Notes under the pieces: generated by a model
Told to the model about the DNA's origin: nothing
What the model saw: only the letters and a program-made list of their open reading frames with translations
The model's database searches: none
Program-made: the position numbers and the translations under genes
DNA from: Nitzschia sp. DOCU1
Lineage: Eukaryota; Bacillariophyta; Bacillariophyceae; Bacillariales; Bacillariaceae
Assembly: GCA_951394045.1 (NCBI GenBank)
Contig: OX595997.1
Span: 434,001-498,000 of the forward strand
Length of the DNA stretch: 64,000 nucleotides
Reading direction: 5' to 3'
Shown: piece by piece, positions 10,214-21,214 of the stretch
Layout: the number at the start of each line of letters is the position of its first letter
Numbering within the stretch: the first letter of the stretch is position 1

Positions 10214-13200
10214 AGCCTCTGGCGGAAAGTGACGTCGCTTATCACTTTCTGCAGCCAACTTATGACTTACGTGGCAACAGTGCTCTCCAAAGTCCTGTTC
10301 CGCTTCGTCATGAGGGGACTGTCCCTGTTCTTTGTGAGCTTCCTTGGTGGCGTTCTCTACACGCTTCTCAGGCCAGCTCTGTACATCGCGAACTCTCTCC
10401 TTTGGTTCATCAGGAAGAGAACAAGGGGACGCCTCAAGCGCCCAAATTGTTATTGCCCCCGCTACTACGTACGTGGTACCAAGAGAAACTCGGCCCGAAT
10501 AGGAACCAAGACAGACCTTGGATGGCGGGCGTGGCTCTACATACACGTACAAGTACGCCGGCGATGCCCAAAGAAAGCCCGGCGACCACGAGACATCATT
10601 GAATCGGATCAGTCTCCACCGTCTAACGACTGCGAGCCGGACTGGCCACCATGCGACGAGCATGACCAGCCACCTGATCCGGACCCCGACGATGAGGATT
10701 TTGTTGGGATGAGGTCGCCAAGGATGGTGTCGTTCGACACCCACAGCTACCCCATCAGGCTGGATATGCACAGCTCCTACTCTTCCACACCGAACAAGTT
10801 GGACTTCATTGGGCCCATGGTCCCAATGAGAAGCGTCATCGTCGGAGCAGGCAACTCGAAGACAGAGGTCCAGTTCTCGGGCACTGTCCGATGGTTCTGG
10901 GACAACGACGACGGACATTGACATGTCCACATCATCCCCAACACGCTCTACATGCCGACTAACAATGAAAGGATACTTGCGATCCATCATTGGAGTCAAG
11001 TGCTAAGGGATCAAGGCAACTGTGGCTACGCCACTTCCAACGCCGACTGCACCATCCTGCATTTTAACAATGGCAAGTCCAAGAGGACCGTGCCGGTCGG
11101 AGCAGGATCAAATGTCTCGATACTGCAGTCATCCCCGATGTTTGCGGAGGACTATGTGCAGTTCGACCAATCGGTGTCGATGGAAGACGAGGAGGACCAT
11201 CTACCGGCGCTGTTTTGGCGTAACGTCGTGAGCGACGATGAGCAATCGGACCAGGAGTCAGACGACTCCCAGAGCAACGATTACTCAGAGTCCGATGACG
11301 ACGACCAAGACCAGGATTCTTCTGAAGAGGCAGCACTGCCTATGGGCCCGAGGCCTGTTGCCTTCGGAACGGCTGGACTCACAGAGGCCGACCTTCTGAA
11401 CGACACTCAGGAGATAGAGGACGAGCTGAGCCCACGCCAGCTCTACCTATCATGGCATCAGAGACTCGGCCACATAGGGCCTAGACGTCTCCTCCAGATG
11501 GTCAGAGACGGCCTGCTGCCGTCCAAGATTGCAAAGGCGCGCCCTCCGAAGTGCGCCGCCTGCCTCATTGGCAAGGCAACGCGCCGACCATGGCGAACCA
11601 AAGCAATCCCAAACAAAAGAGCTCTGCCGGTCATCACTAGACCAGGCGACTGCATCTCGGTCGATCAGCTGCAATCAACTACCCCTGGTCTGTTTGGACA
11701 AATGAGAGGATTCATCACAAAGCGTCGTCTACACTATGCAATGATCTTTGTGGACCACTACACAAGCCTCAGCTATGTACACCTCTCTGAGACTTGCAAC
11801 GCCCTCGACACTGTTGCAGCCAAGGATGCTTTCGAGCAGTACTCCCGCTCGAGAGGCGTCATCATCCGTCACTATCATTGTGACAATGGCAGATTTGCTG
11901 AAAAGGCCTGGGAAGACGCATGCAAGAAGTCAGGGCAAACGCTCAGCTTCTGTGGGGCCCACGCCCACCATGCAAACGGCGTCGCTGAGAAGCGCATTCG
12001 TGATCTACAAGAGGCTGCTAGAGCAGTCCTGATCCATGCCAAGAGACAATGGCCCAATACCATCAACTCCCATCTCTGGCCGTACGCTCTAAGGACCATC
12101 AACCACACACACAACTGTGTGGTTAGCTCCAAGACAGGAAAGGTCCCACTACTGCTCTTCTCCCAGGTAGGTGAGCCTGCGATCAACTACAATCACTTGC
12201 ACACCTTCGGCTGCCCCGCCTACCAACTAGACGGCGAACTAGCCTCGGGAAAACGAAGAACTCGACACGTTTGGTCCGATCGAGCCAAGGTGTCAATCTA
12301 TCTGGGGCCATCGCCCCAGCACGGCAGCTCGATTGGCTTATTGTTGAATCTCGTCACAGGCCACATCTCTCCGACGTTTCATGCGGAGTACGATGATCAT
12401 TTTGACACAACGAGGCCTGACTCAGAGTTCAAGTTGCCACTTCCCACATGGCATGTAAGCACTTACTTCCATGAGGGACCCGAAGGCGCGCAGCCAAGCA
12501 GCGACGAGCCACCAACGCAGGAAGTGGTCAACAACGAAACACAACCCACAACAACTGGGACCACTACCGTTTCAGAGGGAGCTCCACTGCCACCATCAAG
12601 GGCAGCTAGAGCGCCAAGAGTCCAAGTCTTGCCACAGGACGATGAGCAAGAGCCACCGCCAGTCGTGACTCAATCAGGTCGAACAAGTCGCCGACCCAAT
12701 CGATTCCTTGGTGGATTCACAGGATCCCTGCCAAGTCGACTCGAGAGCTTCGTGACGACTCTCGAGTACGATGGGACCCACGAGCTCGACTTCCAAGAAC
12801 AGCACCCCTGGGTGCTATTCAAGGCGACAAACGACCCGGATACTCTCTATCTTGATCAGGCTCTCAAGGCTCCTGATCGAGTAGAGTTCCTCAAGTCGAT
12901 GCTCAAGGAAGTTCGAGATCATGAGTCAAGGGGACATTGGAAGATGATCCCTCGCTCCGAGGTTCCAGAGGGAGCTATCGTTCTCCCAGCCGTATGGGCA
13001 ATGAAACGCAAACGCGAGATAAGACCTGAAAGGTCTACAAGTGGAAATCTCGGCTCAATCTCGGCGGACACAAGGAGAGGCCTGGTCTGGACTATGACCA
13101 GACCTACTCGCCAGTCGTGGCATGGCCCACGATTAGGCTCTTCCTTATCTACTTCATCCTGCACAAGTGGGTCACCCGACAACTCGACTTCGTGCTGGCT

Positions 13201-14465
13201 TACCCCCATGCCAAAGTCGAGTGCCCCAAGTTCCTTGAGATCCCCGAGGCTTTGCTTTCAAGGGGTTGAGGAAAGAACACGTGCTACAGATCCTCCAAAA
13301 CATCTATGGAGGACACGCTAGCGGCAGAACCTACTTTCTGTTCGCGAAGAAGTATCTAGAGGACCTAGGATTCACTGCATCCAAAGTGGATCCCTGTGTC
13401 TTCTATTACGAAGGCTGCGTGCTACTTCTCTACGTTGATGATGTGATCATCGGCGGACCAACCAAGTCGCAGGTCGACAACGTTATCGAACTCATCAAGG
13501 ATAACGTTGACGTCGACGACCAAGGCCCCATTGAGGACTACATTGGTGTCAACGTCGAGTATGAGGACGACGGCTCCATGACTCTGACACAGCCGCACCT
13601 CATTGACTCCATCCTAGAGGACCTCCGCCTCACCAAGGAGTCTTAGACAGCATCAACACCGTCACTCTCGTCTGTGACCCTCCATGCGGACATCGGCGGA
13701 GAGCCCTTCGATGAACACTTCAACTACCGATCGGTGATCGGTAAGCTAAACTACCTTGAGAAGTTGACTCGACCGGACCTGGCCTATGCCGTCCATCAAT
13801 GTGCCCGCTTCATGTCAAACCCAACGAAGCTGCATGGACAGGCAGTGAAAAGGATCGGCCGCTACCTTCTGGAGACCAGAGGCAAAGGCCTCCATCTCAG
13901 GCCGGACCTGTCAAAAAGCTTTGAGTGCTTTGTCGACGCCTCTTTCGCTGGCGAATGGGACTCTGGCCGAACATGGCAGGCCATGACTGATCCCAACATG
14001 GCCCGATCCAGAACTGGCTTCATCATCTTCTTTGCAGGTGTACCACTGACCTGGGGCAGCAAGCTCCAGACTGAGATCTGTCTCAGCTCAACCGAGAGCG
14101 AGATGGTCGCCCTCTCAGCAGCCACCCGAGAGAATATCTTCTTGATCTGACTCATCCAAGATGCCAACGATCTCGGAGGCCTGGACATGAACCTTTCCAA
14201 TTCCAAGATCCACTGCCGAGTCCTTGAGGACAATCAAGGAACAGTTGCTATTGCTTCGGAACCTCGTATCCGCCCTAGGACCAAGCACATCAACGTGAAG
14301 TACTGGCACTACGTCGACTTCATGCGATCGCACAAGGACATCATGTCGATCGATTGGATCTCGACCAAGGATCAACTGGCAGACATCTTCAGCACGAAAC
14401 CACTGCCAGTGGGAGTCATTCACAAAGTTCGCCTCGCTCATCTGCGGTTGGGTCTAACGACCTGA
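10214..14465 (+). pseudogene. retrotransposon pol: protease, integrase, reverse transcriptase, RNase H (broken)
   Basis: The protease region lies at about 10720-10950. Integrase (about 11450-12400) shows the HHCC zinc motif (WHQRLGH...CAACLIGK) and conserved acidic segments near VDHYTSL, HCDNGRF and NGVAEKRIRDLQ. Reverse transcriptase spans about 12840-13650 and keeps YVDD near 13430, but its N-terminal part reads in a different frame from about 13020 to 13260. RNase H (about 13690-14465) includes SSTESEMVALS and DNQGTVAIA. In-frame stops occur at 10919 (TGA), 13644 (TAG) and 14148 (TGA). The element needs another copy's enzymes to move. Confidence 0.85.
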
Positions 14466-14481
14466 GTCCGCTGCCAACGAT

Positions 14482-14490
14482 GAGAGGGAG
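14482..14490 (+). other. polypurine tract of the retrotransposon
   Basis: GAGAGGGAG sits immediately before the first base of the 3' LTR, the position and composition expected for priming plus-strand DNA synthesis. Confidence 0.7.
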
Positions 14491-15083
14491 TGTGACGTTT
14501 GTGACGACAATCAACAAACATCTGCGCATCTCGTGATGTGGGGAATAGCAATTCCTTACACCGCGGGAAGAAGTTACTGATGAGGACGGCGCGCAACCAC
14601 ACTACTATGCCCCCATAGCCCGTGGGCATATATGCAACGAGCACGGCGAGCCGCAGGACCCAAAAGGCGGTGTTCGACCAATTACTGACTTGTTCCGCAC
14701 GAGTTCTGGCGGAACCCTTCAACCCATCACTCCAAATCAGCCATAGCATCCTTACCAGCTACCTATTCGATGACGACGATTGCTACATTCGTAAAATTGA
14801 CCTCTCGATGGTCCTTATATCTATGCATTCACGGCGATCCTACATGACACCTTGCGACACGAGCCCAAGAGCGGGCAACCTAAGTATCTTTACCCAACAT
14901 GCTTTCAAATGATCGAAACGTCGAACAACGTCTTCTTTTCGTGTCAATTCATCTCTATTTTACTTCAGAAAACACAGAAACAGTAACTTCATAGAAAAAC
15001 AATCTATCGCCGCAATTACTCAACTCTACCGCTATCACTAGCTATCGCCCAGCGATACAGCCAATTCGGACCGTATCATCACA
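14491..15083 (+). repeat. 3' LTR (593 bp)
   Basis: TGTGACG...TCACA, collinear with the 5' LTR apart from the 719-bp segment and about 15 substitutions. Confidence 0.95.
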
Positions 15084-15088
15084 TGGGA
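15084..15088 (+). repeat. target-site duplication TGGGA, right copy
   Basis: Exact match to 7605-7609 directly after the terminal CA of the 3' LTR. Confidence 0.9.
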
Positions 15089-15576
15089 TCATTCCTTCTC
15101 AAATCAGGGGGCTCACGAGAATGGTATGCTTCAATGCAGGTGACAACAAGCTCTCAGGACCCATTCCATTAATTCCATTGGAACTGGGCGACCTTGATGA
15201 CCTCGAGGAGTTCTTAATAGGAGGAAACAACATGATTGGTACTATTCCGTCTTCAATCGCGAGCATGACATCGCTGGTCTTCCTTGATCTCTCCCGAAAT
15301 CCCTTCACCGGGGGGGGGGGGGGGCAACTTCCTTCCAAGTTGGGAGACCTTGAGAGTATTGCTTCGATCAATGTATCATTGAATTTCCTGACTGGCAACG
15401 TGCCCTTGTCATACGGTCCGCTTTCTAGTCTCAGCGTACTTGACGTCTCGGGTAATGATATTGCTGTCAATGGTTTGGAGGCTGCGTTTTGTGAAAAGCC
15501 TTTGCTTTGGATGAACATTACAGCGGATTGTGCTGGCGGAGGTGCTAATGCCACCGACCTAACGCCATGGACGTAG
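15089..15576 (+). pseudogene. 3' part of the interrupted LRR gene
   Basis: Removing the transposon and one target copy restores an LRR unit across the junction (NNNDITGIIPSQIRGLT). The frame then continues through four more LRR-type units (NKLSGPIP, NNMIGTIPSSIA, NPFTG, NFLTGNVP) to TAG at 15574-15576, preceded by a typical capping segment with two cysteines. A run of 15 G (15310-15324) encodes an abnormal GGGGG inside one repeat where other units have only G or GT before the leucine and proline; the run keeps the frame. This half alone has no start and is presumably dead. Confidence 0.8.
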
Positions 15577-16999
15577 ATTCTACACAGCGTACCTGCTGTG
15601 TAGACATTGTACCAGGATGACTGGAACAACCCCCTCCTGGTTTCTGGATGACCCATGGGATTCTCTACTATCGATGTGCGTAGACTACTTGTAAGTACTA
15701 TGAAAGCACCTTCAAACTACATGAGCTCAGAATTCCATAGGCCGTGCCACCTTACTTTTTCCATTCTCGCCTAGAGCTTTTCTCCATACTAGTAGTTATA
15801 ATAGAGCATCTCTACATTCTGCTTTCCGTTCGTTTCTGCAGAAAGTCGCCCCAATAGCCCATGACCTCTTGCGTGCGTGCCCCCAGCAAGTCAAATTCCC
15901 AGCACTCGTTAAATCCTCGTCCTACTGTATGTTGGCACCAATGGCATCGAAGTTGTCTCCTTCCGAGGGATCAGGGGTCATGAACACCGTCTATTGTAGA
16001 TGGTAGCAGTCAATTCATGTTGTAGCCGTCAAATACACGTTCATAATTGTTGTATAGGCGCCGTGCTTCGGCTCCTGCCTCCCTTTTCTTGATCCAGAGC
16101 AAAGTGCACTCCTCAGTATCCACACAGTATCAAGTAAAGTATAGCAGCCCGCAGGCTTCAAAGATCCTGGGCCCATCTGAGTTGGCACAGTTCGAAATCC
16201 CTGGTCGTCCATCCACTGCCAGTCCTACCGCGATGAGAGCCAACCCTGGGTTGTTTCTGGTATGCTGGGTTGCAAGATTCACTCCCGTTCATTCCAATAG
16301 GGAGCTAGAATCAACACCCCACATATCCCGATCTCCAGAACTCGAAAAGAAAGCACTCAGGCTGATAACTTTAATGGATATCAGCAATAGAAGTCACAAC
16401 CGTCTCTTCAACGAGAGCACTGAAAGGCAAGAGGGCTCTCACAGCCGTCTTGTCCATAACACTCAGAGCCAAGGAAACTGGCTGTTTGAGAGATCTACCA
16501 GTGGTAATGCTGCTGTTCCCGTTGCCACTGGGAGCTGAACTCGTGTCAATGTATTGCTTCCCCCTCATCGCCTTGAATTGCTTGGTGAATGCCTTGGCAA
16601 ATCCTTCCTTTCAGCATTTGCCCTGAAAGGATATTCCACCACGAATAATATTCCACCACGAATACACACAATCTGCACATGATTTCGTGACCAGACGAGT
16701 TGTCGCCTGGTTGTAGAACTTCACACTCCATTATTTCTGGTCCTGCTCGGCGGTTGTTGTGTTATCGGAATAGCCAAATGACCCATTGTAGCGATAAAGC
16801 GTGGTATGGGGACATGTAATCTTCTGTTGTTGATTTCTTTAACATAAAGGATCCTGCATTACATGAGTAAGCCTCGAAATCAACCGTTGTTGACTTGGGA
16901 TGATGTGCAAGTTGTTTTGCCAAGAGCTTCACTGAACCGAGTGTATGATGATGAAGATGAAAGGAGAAGGATGCTCGAGGGTCAGGCTCGTTCTTTACG
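15577..16999. other. intergenic region with one weak coding-like stretch
   Basis: No family is recognised. On the minus strand 16568-16371 encodes 65 residues starting MRGKQYIDTSSAPSG, and the frame is open further upstream without a start. It could be the last exon of an unknown or decayed gene, but nothing around it supports a full gene. Confidence 0.35.
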
Positions 17000-18023
17000 T
17001 GCGGACTTTTAGTCCGCAACGACCGTTATCGCAGTTTTCCCGCCCAAAAGTGCGGACTTTTCGGTCCGCAAGTGCTAACGAAAATATTGCGGACTCTTTT
17101 TGTCCGCACCAGGTCCGCAATGATTGAATCCATCGACTCTTAGAAATGAATCGATGGACTCTAGCTGACGGCAGGCGAAACGATAAATGTGACGGTGCCA
17201 CGAAAGCGGATAACACACACTTCAAAAGTGAAAAAGAGCGGCAATCGTTTCACTTTCACCCTTTCAAACCCAAACAATACATGAAACAATACATGCCATC
17301 GGTAAGTTTGTATCGTTTGCAGACAATTTAAAGCCTTGCACTGCTGGACAATTCAAAAGGGCTAAAAGGGCACCGGCATGCATTTTCACCCATTCAAACT
17401 CAAACAACTCCTTCCATCTGTAATTTTGCAGCATTCGAAGACGATTTAAATTTAAGCTTTGCGTTGCCGGACAGCAACTACAGCCAACAATCAACAGTCG
17501 AGGTTCTATGTTATTATTCTATTTCACCATGAACCATAACCAAAGCTCTCAACAGCTGGCAAGAGCTTACGTTGTGCTCATTTGAGCTTTGTCTTGAAGT
17601 TCAGTTCTGTCAGGTTTGCCAAAGCATCGGGAAGTGGCTTGCTCTTCCTGATCTTGTTGTTGTTGTCGGCTGCTGGTACTGCAGCATCCTCGACAGGCCC
17701 CGTGGGCAGCTTGGTCGACATCATGTTTTATGGGGGGAAAGATTGTGGAGACGGAAGCAAATTGAATACAATTGTAGGAAACTAAATTGCAGGATTGGAT
17801 CGCATTGGCATCGAATTGAATTGAAATGAAATGCATACACGACAAGACCACACGATTAATTTGAATTTGATTACTTTGAATAGAATCCGATTACCTCGAA
17901 TACCATTTGATTAGATTGACTTGCGGGCAATCGAGGCGACGGAGTCCGCAAGCGTAAAGAATGCAGGAGGACCCAAAGTTAACGGCCCAGGATAACCGCC
18001 GTTGCGGACTAAAAAGTCCGCAA
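17000..18023. mobile_element. non-autonomous element with palindromic terminal inverted repeats (putative MITE)
   Basis: The left end (17000-17030) and the reverse complement of the right end (18023-17990) match over about 30 bp with a few mismatches and one indel. Each end is itself a hairpin: TGCGGACTTTTAGTCCGCA on the left and a TTGCGGACT...AGTCCGCAA palindrome (18002-18023) on the right. Two more hairpins of the same family (17051-17070 and 17088-17108) and half sites (17112-17120, near 17943-17950) lie inside. The roughly 1-kb interior encodes no transposase; short ORFs near 17567-17829 are not recognisable. No clear target-site duplication was found, so the class is uncertain. Confidence 0.55.
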
Positions 18024-18361
18024 GCTGCAAGAACCCCACTCATTGTTTGCTTCCCGTTGTGCTGCTGTTTGCTTCGCCGTGGATGCACGAGGATTTGAAT
18101 TGAGAAAATTTGGCGCGCCCTTTTCTGGTAGTGATGCTACACAGCTTCTACAGTGCGAATTTTGTGTAGACTCGTGTAGAAAAATGTACTGCCCCGCAAA
18201 ACGGAGGATGCCGCCGTTCCATGCTCTTGCGCGCGCGAAACGCTTTGGATTGGAACGCGAGGCAGTTTGTGATCGCCTCAATGGCGGTACCAGAATGAAC
18301 GGTGAAAAATGTAACGTAACTGGCAACAATAGTAACGCGGGAGTCAAAGGGCTACTACTAG
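18024..18361. other. intergenic spacer
   Basis: Lies between the inverted-repeat element and the stop codon of the RING/TPR/J-domain gene; no gene seen. Confidence 0.5.
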
Positions 18362-20299
18362 CTAGTGGTGAGGATGACCGTGGTAAGAGTAGCCGCCGCG
18401 GTGATTATGCGCTGCTTGCTTGGCCGCTTCGACACGTTCCCGAATGGCAGACGCGTCATAGCCTTCATCATACAGCTTCCTCTGGAAGTCATCAGTCAAA
18501 ATCTCCAAAGCCTCACCTAATTGTTGGAAGCGTTGTTGCGCTTTGCGTTGCTCGTCGACTGAGGACCCAGGTGGCAATTTATCAGGATGAAGCTCCAACG
18601 CTTTCCTTTTGTACGCCTTTTTGATTTCAACTTCGCTTGCAATAGACGAGACATCTAGAAGATCATAATAGTTCACGCGGTTCTGCTTTCGGTGCAAAAA
18701 ATCTGCTCGCTCGTACGCTTGTCGGAGTCGATGATCTTGAGGCCATTTGTGCAACAAGTCTTTTACTTGTTCCAGCGCCGCAGAATGCTCCCCGAGTCCA
18801 TGGTGAGCTTGGAATCGAATTAGCCAAGCAGGAATGTGGTCTTCTTGGGCATATAGCACCAGAGCACAGTCTTTCATTGCTTCTGGATACTTTTTAAGTC
18901 GTAACAAAGCCTCGGCTCGTTGGGTGTAAATGGTGGCGTATAGCGTAGATTTGGATGGCAAAGGGTGACACATCTCCAGGCAGCCGTCTAGTAATTCAAC
19001 AGTCTCCTGGAATTTGCGAGAAAACATATTCTTTTGTGCCAATACCATATTTGTATGCGTCTGTTTGGCTTGTTTGTATGATTTCTTGAACGTTTCGGAA
19101 TCTGGATCTAGCCGTAGAGCTTCTTGAAGCAGCTGCAGACCAATCTTTGCATCTCCCATTAGAAAGGCCGCCTGACCCCGAATCCAACATGCAGCAGGAT
19201 TTTGGGGGTGTCTCAAAAGTATTCTTTTAGTAAGTCGAAGCGCCGAGTCCGTCAGACCCAATCCAAGATCCGCTCGAGCGGCCCCCAGTAGGAACGGGAC
19301 CGCCGCGGGTGCTGCCTTGAGAAGTTTCCCAAATGTCACCTTGGCAGAAGCATATTGCTGCGAATCAAGTTCCTCCTTACCCTTCAGCTCCCAAGCGATG
19401 AGCGCCTCTAGCTTTGCAAGTTCTTCTAATAAGTAGGAGCTCTCGGCGTGCTGGTGGCTCTCACCTACTAGAAATCGCTTTGCCTGAGCCAGGTCGCCAA
19501 GTTGAATGCAGGCGCGGGCTGCTCGAATGTAGACCTTGACATTGCTATCATCCAAATGCTCCTGAATAACTGTCTGGCAATCTTGAAGGCATAAAGAAAA
19601 ATCCTGGGACTGGAGAGTGGCGGCGGCGCGATTGGAATACAAGGCTGCCAGTAGTATCCGCGCAGTCTGGTCGGTTGTTGCAAATGGCCGCACGACCTGA
19701 ATAGCCTTTGTGTACAATGCCTGTGCCTCACGAAAATGTTTCGATTCAAATTTTCCATTCGCTTCAAGTTTGAGGGATGACGCAAGGGATATTTGTTGTC
19801 GTTTCCGCTCTTCGTCAAGCAACAACGATTTGTTGCTGTCTGCATTGGTTGTTTCTGGGACACCAGAAGCCTCAGTAGAAACCGTCGACAAGGCAGCGTG
19901 TGCCGTGGCACTCAGCAAGTGCCCTGCCAGGTCTCCATAGTCTCCCTTCCAGCGGCAGCCCACGGATGCATCCAGTGGACATTTCACCAACAGGGACATG
20001 AGTAGGCGGTGGGCCAAAGGTTGAGCCCTGTTTAGCGGCTGCACAAGAACTGTGTGGTCTCCTATCATCATAGACTGCAAATGCTTCTGCGAAGAGTTAT
20101 GGGCAAACAGCAGGTCATGATTGCAACTGGGACAATGCGAGGATCGCTGCAGCCAGGTAGGCAAACAGCCCTTGCAAAAGCAATGTGAGCAAGCACTTGT
20201 TACCAGAGCGTCGTCGTCGACCAAGTTCTGACAGATAGGGCAGACGAAAGCGCCATGGTACCGCTCTTCACTCTCAACAAGGGATAAGTCGAACCCCAT
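18362..20299 (-). CDS. RING finger, TPR and J-domain protein (DNAJC7-like with an N-terminal E3 module)
   Basis: Single exon, 645 residues, starting at ATG 20299. Residues 20-59 form a C3HC4 RING (CPIC...CSHCFCKGC...CPSC). Around 103-130 a TRAF-type zinc segment (VKCPLDASVGCRWKGDY) follows. From about 170 to 530 there are TPR helical hairpins, with units such as SNRAAATLQSQDFSLCLQDC and TQRAEALLRLKKYPEAMKDC. The C-terminus is a J-domain (NYYDLLDVS, KKAYKRKALELHPDK) with an intact HPD, then a His/Gly-rich tail. TPR plus J is the DNAJC7 (TPR2) arrangement, a co-chaperone that handles Hsp70/Hsp90 clients. The added RING/TRAF-like part suggests that it can ubiquitinate those clients; that coupling is inference. 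Confidence 0.88.
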   Translation of the reverse strand: MGFDLSLVESEERYHGAFVCPICQNLVDDDALVTSACSHCFCKGCLPTWLQRSSHCPSCNHDLLFAHNSSQKHLQSMMIGDHTVLVQPLNRAQPLAHRLLMSLLVKCPLDASVGCRWKGDYGDLAGHLLSATAHAALSTVSTEASGVPETTNADSNKSLLLDEERKRQQISLASSLKLEANGKFESKHFREAQALYTKAIQVVRPFATTDQTARILLAALYSNRAAATLQSQDFSLCLQDCQTVIQEHLDDSNVKVYIRAARACIQLGDLAQAKRFLVGESHQHAESSYLLEELAKLEALIAWELKGKEELDSQQYASAKVTFGKLLKAAPAAVPFLLGAARADLGLGLTDSALRLTKRILLRHPQNPAACWIRGQAAFLMGDAKIGLQLLQEALRLDPDSETFKKSYKQAKQTHTNMVLAQKNMFSRKFQETVELLDGCLEMCHPLPSKSTLYATIYTQRAEALLRLKKYPEAMKDCALVLYAQEDHIPAWLIRFQAHHGLGEHSAALEQVKDLLHKWPQDHRLRQAYERADFLHRKQNRVNYYDLLDVSSIASEVEIKKAYKRKALELHPDKLPPGSSVDEQRKAQQRFQQLGEALEILTDDFQRKLYDEGYDASAIRERVEAAKQAAHNHRGGYSYHGHPHH

Positions 20300-20803
20300 T
20301 GTTCTGATTTCTTGGCCTTATCAGAACGTTATTGTAGACTAGGTAGTAGGAGAGGATGGTTGTTGTAGTGGCGGTGTTTTGCGTTCGTTCGAAATAAAAT
20401 CACATTCCATTTGTTTTTGCAAGAGCAAAAAATCAAACAAAGAGTGTTGGAATAATACGATTCAACTACACTTCCGTTCCACGACTCAAATACGACTGAC
20501 TCATCAGAGCACTACGAAGTATGGAAGAGTTTCGAAGAGACTCTTTTGGGGAAGGAGCGAATTCTGAAAGCTACCGAAAGAAACAAACTCTATTTCACAG
20601 ATAGCCCATTAAAGTCATTAGTACAGAACAATTGCCTCCATGGCAAGATGAGCAACAAACTGCTTCAAGGTAGTAGGTGGTAACTACGAAGTATTTGACT
20701 CGGGGAAGAGATCGACCGAGTCGAATACAATCACGAATAAAACTGGACCAACTGCGAGGAAAACAGGATGTGTTTTCCTCCCGCCACAACCCAAAGAAGA
20801 AAG
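20300..20803. other. intergenic region
   Basis: Upstream region of the RING/TPR/J gene; no coding sequence recognised. Confidence 0.5.
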
Positions 20804-20926
20804 TCGCTGAAATAAGGATGGACTCGATGAAATAAGAGTCGCTGAAATAAGACTTGCTGAAATAAGACCGTCTGAAATAAAATTGGCTGAAATAAGCCTC
20901 GCTGAAATAAGACACGCTGAAATAAC
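20804..20926. repeat. minisatellite with a ~15-bp unit (CGCTGAAATAAGACT)
   Basis: About eight to nine imperfect copies of a unit around GCTGAAATAAGA are arranged head to tail. Because the period is a multiple of three, shadow ORFs here read as repeated five-residue units such as LFQRV; these are a repeat artefact, not a protein. Confidence 0.9.
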
Positions 20927-21214
20927 AGGTGGACGTGGAATGTATAACAATAATAGTAACAAAAATGCGTTAAATAGTGTAGCTTGGTAAAGGTTTTAAT
21001 CGTGCATGGGTTGGCGCGCGCGCGCCTGCCAGCCAGTACCGCACGGTCCTGGGCATCCGGGATTGTCGTCTGTAGTTCGTTGCGACAGACAGTGCCATCC
21101 AAACCATATCCAAAGATCGGCATATCCACACATCACCAATCTTTTTCTCGTTCTCAATCGATCGGTTCATATCGTTGTAGCTTTCTCATTCTCTATCCTT
21201 TGTTACATGTTGTG
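20927..21214. other. upstream region of the plastid helicase-associated-domain gene
   Basis: Includes a GCGCGCGCGC run at about 21017-21027. The reading frame of the next gene is open through here but lacks an ATG until 21215. Confidence 0.4.

Larger units (their letters stand above)
7610..15083 (+). mobile_element. Ty1/copia LTR retrotransposon (CoDi-like), defective
   Basis: The element is 7474 bp, bounded by LTRs beginning TGTGACG and ending TCACA, with 5-bp target duplications. Order inside is gag, protease, integrase, reverse transcriptase, RNase H, the Ty1/copia order. A purine-rich tract (GAGAGGGAG, 14482-14490) precedes the 3' LTR. No convincing tRNA primer site was identified after the 5' LTR. 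It cannot make a full polyprotein: in-frame stops lie at 9047, 9695, 10211, 10919, 13644 and 14148, and frameshifts lie in gag and RT. Pairwise LTR differences (about 15 in the shared 593 bp, by eye) are mostly CpG transitions. It is inserted in the same orientation as the LRR gene it interrupts. Confidence 0.95.

Noticed and set aside
9947..10999. 350-codon open frame on the minus strand
   Set aside because: It lies antisense to retrotransposon gag/pol, has a biased composition and no recognisable domain; it is a shadow of the coding strand.
17567..17851. Short ORFs with a signal-like segment inside the inverted-repeat element
   Set aside because: Different frames on both strands are similarly open, the plus-strand candidate lacks ATG, and no family is recognised.
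20595..21129. Minus-strand ORFs with YFS/LFQ five-residue repeats
   Set aside because: They are translations of the 15-bp minisatellite and change character in each frame.
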